Of a stretch of DNA of 7,981 bases, positions 5,936 through 7,981 are shown one piece after another. Positions within the stretch are counted from its first letter, which is position 1. Each line of letters opens with the position of its first letter. The notes below the pieces were generated by a model that was not told where the DNA came from, made no database searches, and saw only the letters and a list, made by a program, of their open reading frames with translations. The stretch comes from Pseudomonadota bacterium (GTDB lineage Bacteria; Pseudomonadota; Alphaproteobacteria; Rhizobiales; Beijerinckiaceae), in NCBI GenBank assembly GCA_021780015.1, contig JAJXZN010000084.1, forward strand, positions 1-7,981, read 5' to 3'. The position numbers and the translations under genes are program-made.

Positions 5936-6616
5936 ATGCGTCCGCTTGCCATTCTGCCATCCGTCCTCGCCGCCGATTGGACCGCCATGGGCCAATCGGT
6001 CAAAAGCGTGATGGCCGCCGGCGCCGATATCGTCCATCTCGATGTGATGGACGGGCATTTCGTGCCGAATATCAGCTTCGGCCCGGATATGGTGAAAGCC
6101 ATCCGCAGCATCACCGATGCGCGGCTTGACGTTCACCTGATGATCGCGCCGGTCGATCCTTATATCGAAGCCTTCGCCAAAGCCGGCGCCGATGTGATCA
6201 CGGTCCATCCCGAAGCCGGGCCGCATCTGCATCGCTCTCTGAGCGCCATCCGCCAGCTCGGCAAAAAGGCCGGCGTGGCGCTCAATCCGGCGACGCCGGT
6301 TTCCGCACTCGAACATGTTCTCGACGAACTCGATCTTATTCTGGTGATGAGCGTCAATCCTGGCTTCGGCGGCCAGGCCTTTATCCGCTCATCGCTGGAA
6401 AAGCTCGAACTCGTCCGGGCGATGACAGCCGGCCGCGATATTGATATCGAGGTGGACGGCGGCATAACGGCCGAAACCGCCGGCCTCGTCGCCGGCGCCG
6501 GCGCCAATTGGCTTGTCGCGGGCTCCGCTGTGTTCAAGGGCGGCCCCGATGCCTATGCCGGCAATATCGCCGCCATCCGCAAGGCCGCGCAGATCGCGCG
6601 CGGCGAAATCGCTTAA
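5936..6616 (+). CDS. rpe: Ribulose-phosphate 3-epimerase
   Basis: This 226-residue cytoplasmic TIM-barrel enzyme interconverts D-ribulose 5-phosphate and D-xylulose 5-phosphate in the pentose phosphate pathway and, where present, the Calvin cycle. Its length is normal for the family. The family marks are all present: PSVLAAD at 8-14, HLDVMDGHFVPN at 34-45, DVHLMI at 65-70, MSVNPGFGGQ at 138-147 and EVDGGI at 172-177. The metal ligands are H34, D36, H67 and D174, with D36 and D174 as the acid/base pair. The phosphate is held by the glycine-rich NPGFGGQ and by GSAVF near 196-200. The start is ATG 5936, with GAGG (5928-5931) close upstream; the ATG at 5922 is out of frame. purB follows 15 bases after the stop, so the two are probably co-transcribed. 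The gene begins 75 bases after the c-di-GMP enzyme, leaving room for its own promoter. Confidence 0.97.
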   Translation: MRPLAILPSVLAADWTAMGQSVKSVMAAGADIVHLDVMDGHFVPNISFGPDMVKAIRSITDARLDVHLMIAPVDPYIEAFAKAGADVITVHPEAGPHLHRSLSAIRQLGKKAGVALNPATPVSALEHVLDELDLILVMSVNPGFGGQAFIRSSLEKLELVRAMTAGRDIDIEVDGGITAETAGLVAGAGANWLVAGSAVFKGGPDAYAGNIAAIRKAAQIARGEIA

Positions 6617-6631
6617 CTCGAGTCAGGTTCT

Positions 6632-7939
6632 ATGATCCCGCGCTATTCCCGCCCTGAAATGGCTTCGCTTTGGGAGCCGCAGACGCGCTTTCGCATCTGG
6701 TTCGAAATCGAAGCCCACGCCTGCGATGCGATGGCCGAGATCGGCATCGTGCCGAAAGCCGCCGTCGAGATCATTTGGGCCAAGGGCAAGCATCTCGATT
6801 TCGATGTCGCCCGCATCGATGCCATCGAGAAGGTGACGAAGCACGATGTCATCGCCTTCCTGACATATCTCGCGGACGAGATCGGCCCGGAGGCGCGATT
6901 TCTTCATCTCGGCATGACCTCGTCAGACTTGCTCGATACGTGCCTTGCGGTGCAGCTTTCGCGCGCCGCCGATCTCCTGATCAAGGATTTGGACGGCCTT
7001 CTCAAAGCGCTGAAGCGCCGTGCGCTGGAACATAAAATGACGCCCAGCATCGGCCGTTCGCATGGCATTCATGCCGAGCCGGTGACATTCGGGCTGAAGC
7101 TCGCGGAAGCCTATGCGGAATTCTCCCGCGCCCGCGGCCGCCTCGTTGCGGCGCGAGCCGAGATCGCGACCTGCGCGATATCCGGCGCCGTCGGAACCTT
7201 CGCCAACATCGATCCGCGCGTCGAGGACTATGTCGCACGCAAGCTCAGCCTGACGCCGGAACCGGCTTCGACGCAGATTATTCCGCGCGACCGCCATGCT
7301 ATGTTTTTCGCGACGCTCGGCGTCGTCGCCTCGTCGGTCGAACGGCTCGCCACCGAAATCCGCCATCTGCAACGCACCGAAGTGCTCGAAGCGGAAGAAT
7401 ATTTTTCCGAGGGGCAAAAGGGCTCCTCGGCCATGCCGCACAAGCGCAATCCCGTGCTCAGCGAAAATCTGACCGGCCTCGCCCGCCTCGTGCGCGGCAT
7501 GGCCCTGCCGGCGATGGAAGACGTGGCGCTCTGGCACGAACGCGACATTTCGCATTCCTCGGTCGAGCGGGTGATCGGCCCCGATGCGACGATTGCGCTC
7601 GATTTCGCGCTGACGCGGCTCGCCGACGTCATCGATAAGCTTGTCGTCTATCCGGAGAATATGAAAAAGAACCTCGAGGCGCTCGGCGGCCTCATCCATT
7701 CGCAACGCGTCCTGCTGGCGCTGACACAAAAAGGCCTGGCGCGGGAGCGCGCCTATACGCTCGTCCAGCGCAATGCGATGCCGGTCTGGCGCGGCGAAGG
7801 CAATTTTCTCGATTTGTTGAAGAAAGATGCCGACGTCAAGGCGGTGCTGAGCGATGGCGAACTCGAAAGCCTGTTCGACCTCGGTTATCATCTCAAGCAC
7901 GTCGATTATATCTTCAATCGCGTCTTTGGTGAGAGTTAA
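6632..7939 (+). CDS. purB: Adenylosuccinate lyase
   Basis: This 435-residue cytoplasmic enzyme of the fumarase/aspartase superfamily acts twice in purine synthesis: it splits SAICAR to AICAR plus fumarate, and adenylosuccinate to AMP plus fumarate. The superfamily signature GSSAMPHKRNP lies at 264-274 and holds the flexible-loop catalytic serine. The catalytic histidines are H144 in GRSHGIHAEP and H71 in TKHDV, and the substrate-binding GMTSSD is at 94-99. The length fits the short bacterial type (about 430 residues, as in Bacillus), and the N-terminus MIPRYSRPEM is typical. ATG 6632 has CAGG (6624-6627) just upstream. It follows rpe by 15 bases, and a possible further gene begins 4 bases after its stop, which suggests an operon. 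Nothing in the sequence looks damaged. Confidence 0.97.
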   Translation: MIPRYSRPEMASLWEPQTRFRIWFEIEAHACDAMAEIGIVPKAAVEIIWAKGKHLDFDVARIDAIEKVTKHDVIAFLTYLADEIGPEARFLHLGMTSSDLLDTCLAVQLSRAADLLIKDLDGLLKALKRRALEHKMTPSIGRSHGIHAEPVTFGLKLAEAYAEFSRARGRLVAARAEIATCAISGAVGTFANIDPRVEDYVARKLSLTPEPASTQIIPRDRHAMFFATLGVVASSVERLATEIRHLQRTEVLEAEEYFSEGQKGSSAMPHKRNPVLSENLTGLARLVRGMALPAMEDVALWHERDISHSSVERVIGPDATIALDFALTRLADVIDKLVVYPENMKKNLEALGGLIHSQRVLLALTQKGLARERAYTLVQRNAMPVWRGEGNFLDLLKKDADVKAVLSDGELESLFDLGYHLKHVDYIFNRVFGES

Positions 7940-7943
7940 GTCA

Positions 7944-7981
7944 ATGAATGCTAACGACCGCCTCGCCGCGCCGATGCCGAT
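7944..7981 (+). CDS. Start of a possible downstream gene, cut by the window edge
   Basis: ATG 7944 opens a frame reading MNANDRLAAPMP that is still open at the last base. GAGAG (7931-7935), within the end of purB, lies eight bases upstream, a good Shine-Dalgarno spacing. The 4-base gap after the purB stop would fit translation within one operon. Only twelve complete codons are visible, so no function can be suggested, and the reading could be chance. Confidence 0.4.
   Translation, partial: MNANDRLAAPMP

Noticed and set aside
1..7981. CRISPR array, insertion sequence, tRNA or rRNA gene, or phage genes
   Set aside because: No regularly spaced repeats, transposase motifs, terminal inverted repeats, cloverleaf structures or phage proteins were seen on either strand.

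Overview
The window looks like chromosomal DNA from a GC-rich alphaproteobacterium, most likely of the order Hyphomicrobiales (Rhizobiales), perhaps a Beijerinckiaceae or Methylocystaceae relative. This is an inference. It rests on the GC-rich coding sequence, the rpe-purB neighbourhood, a large PAS-GGDEF-EAL protein with the alphaproteobacterial-style NMSQGL PAS motif, and intergenic TTAA-N7-TTAA motifs that match the CtrA consensus.

Layout, left to right. Bases 1-102 (minus strand) carry a piece of a eukaryotic-type (GSII) glutamine synthetase that runs off the left edge. At about 85-95 it meets, with no gap, a plus-strand diheme cytochrome c peroxidase/MauG-type gene (89-892). That gene has lost everything upstream of its first heme motif, so this is a rearrangement or an assembly join. 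A small two-helix membrane protein (894-1139, minus) follows tail to tail. A 113-bp divergent intergenic region with two perfect CtrA-type boxes separates it from a polytopic DoxX-like membrane protein (1253-2347, plus). A strong intrinsic terminator (2411-2439) closes that gene and touches the stop codon of a convergent amicyanin-like cupredoxin (2439-2810, minus). A second divergent region (2811-2977) holds a near-consensus CtrA box and leads into a 960-residue membrane-bound diguanylate cyclase/phosphodiesterase (2978-5860, plus). Then come the housekeeping genes rpe (5936-6616) and purB (6632-7939), closely spaced, and the first codons of another possible gene (7944 to the end).

How the genes relate. 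The left half encodes several exported or membrane redox-type proteins: a diheme peroxidase, a DoxX-like protein and a type I copper protein. They lie in separate transcription units, so a shared pathway is only a hypothesis. The c-di-GMP enzyme appears complete for both synthesis and hydrolysis. rpe and purB serve the pentose phosphate/Calvin pathway and purine synthesis. The points most worth a second look are the CtrA-type boxes, the predicted mature N-terminal histidine of the DoxX-like protein, and the glutamine synthetase/peroxidase junction.
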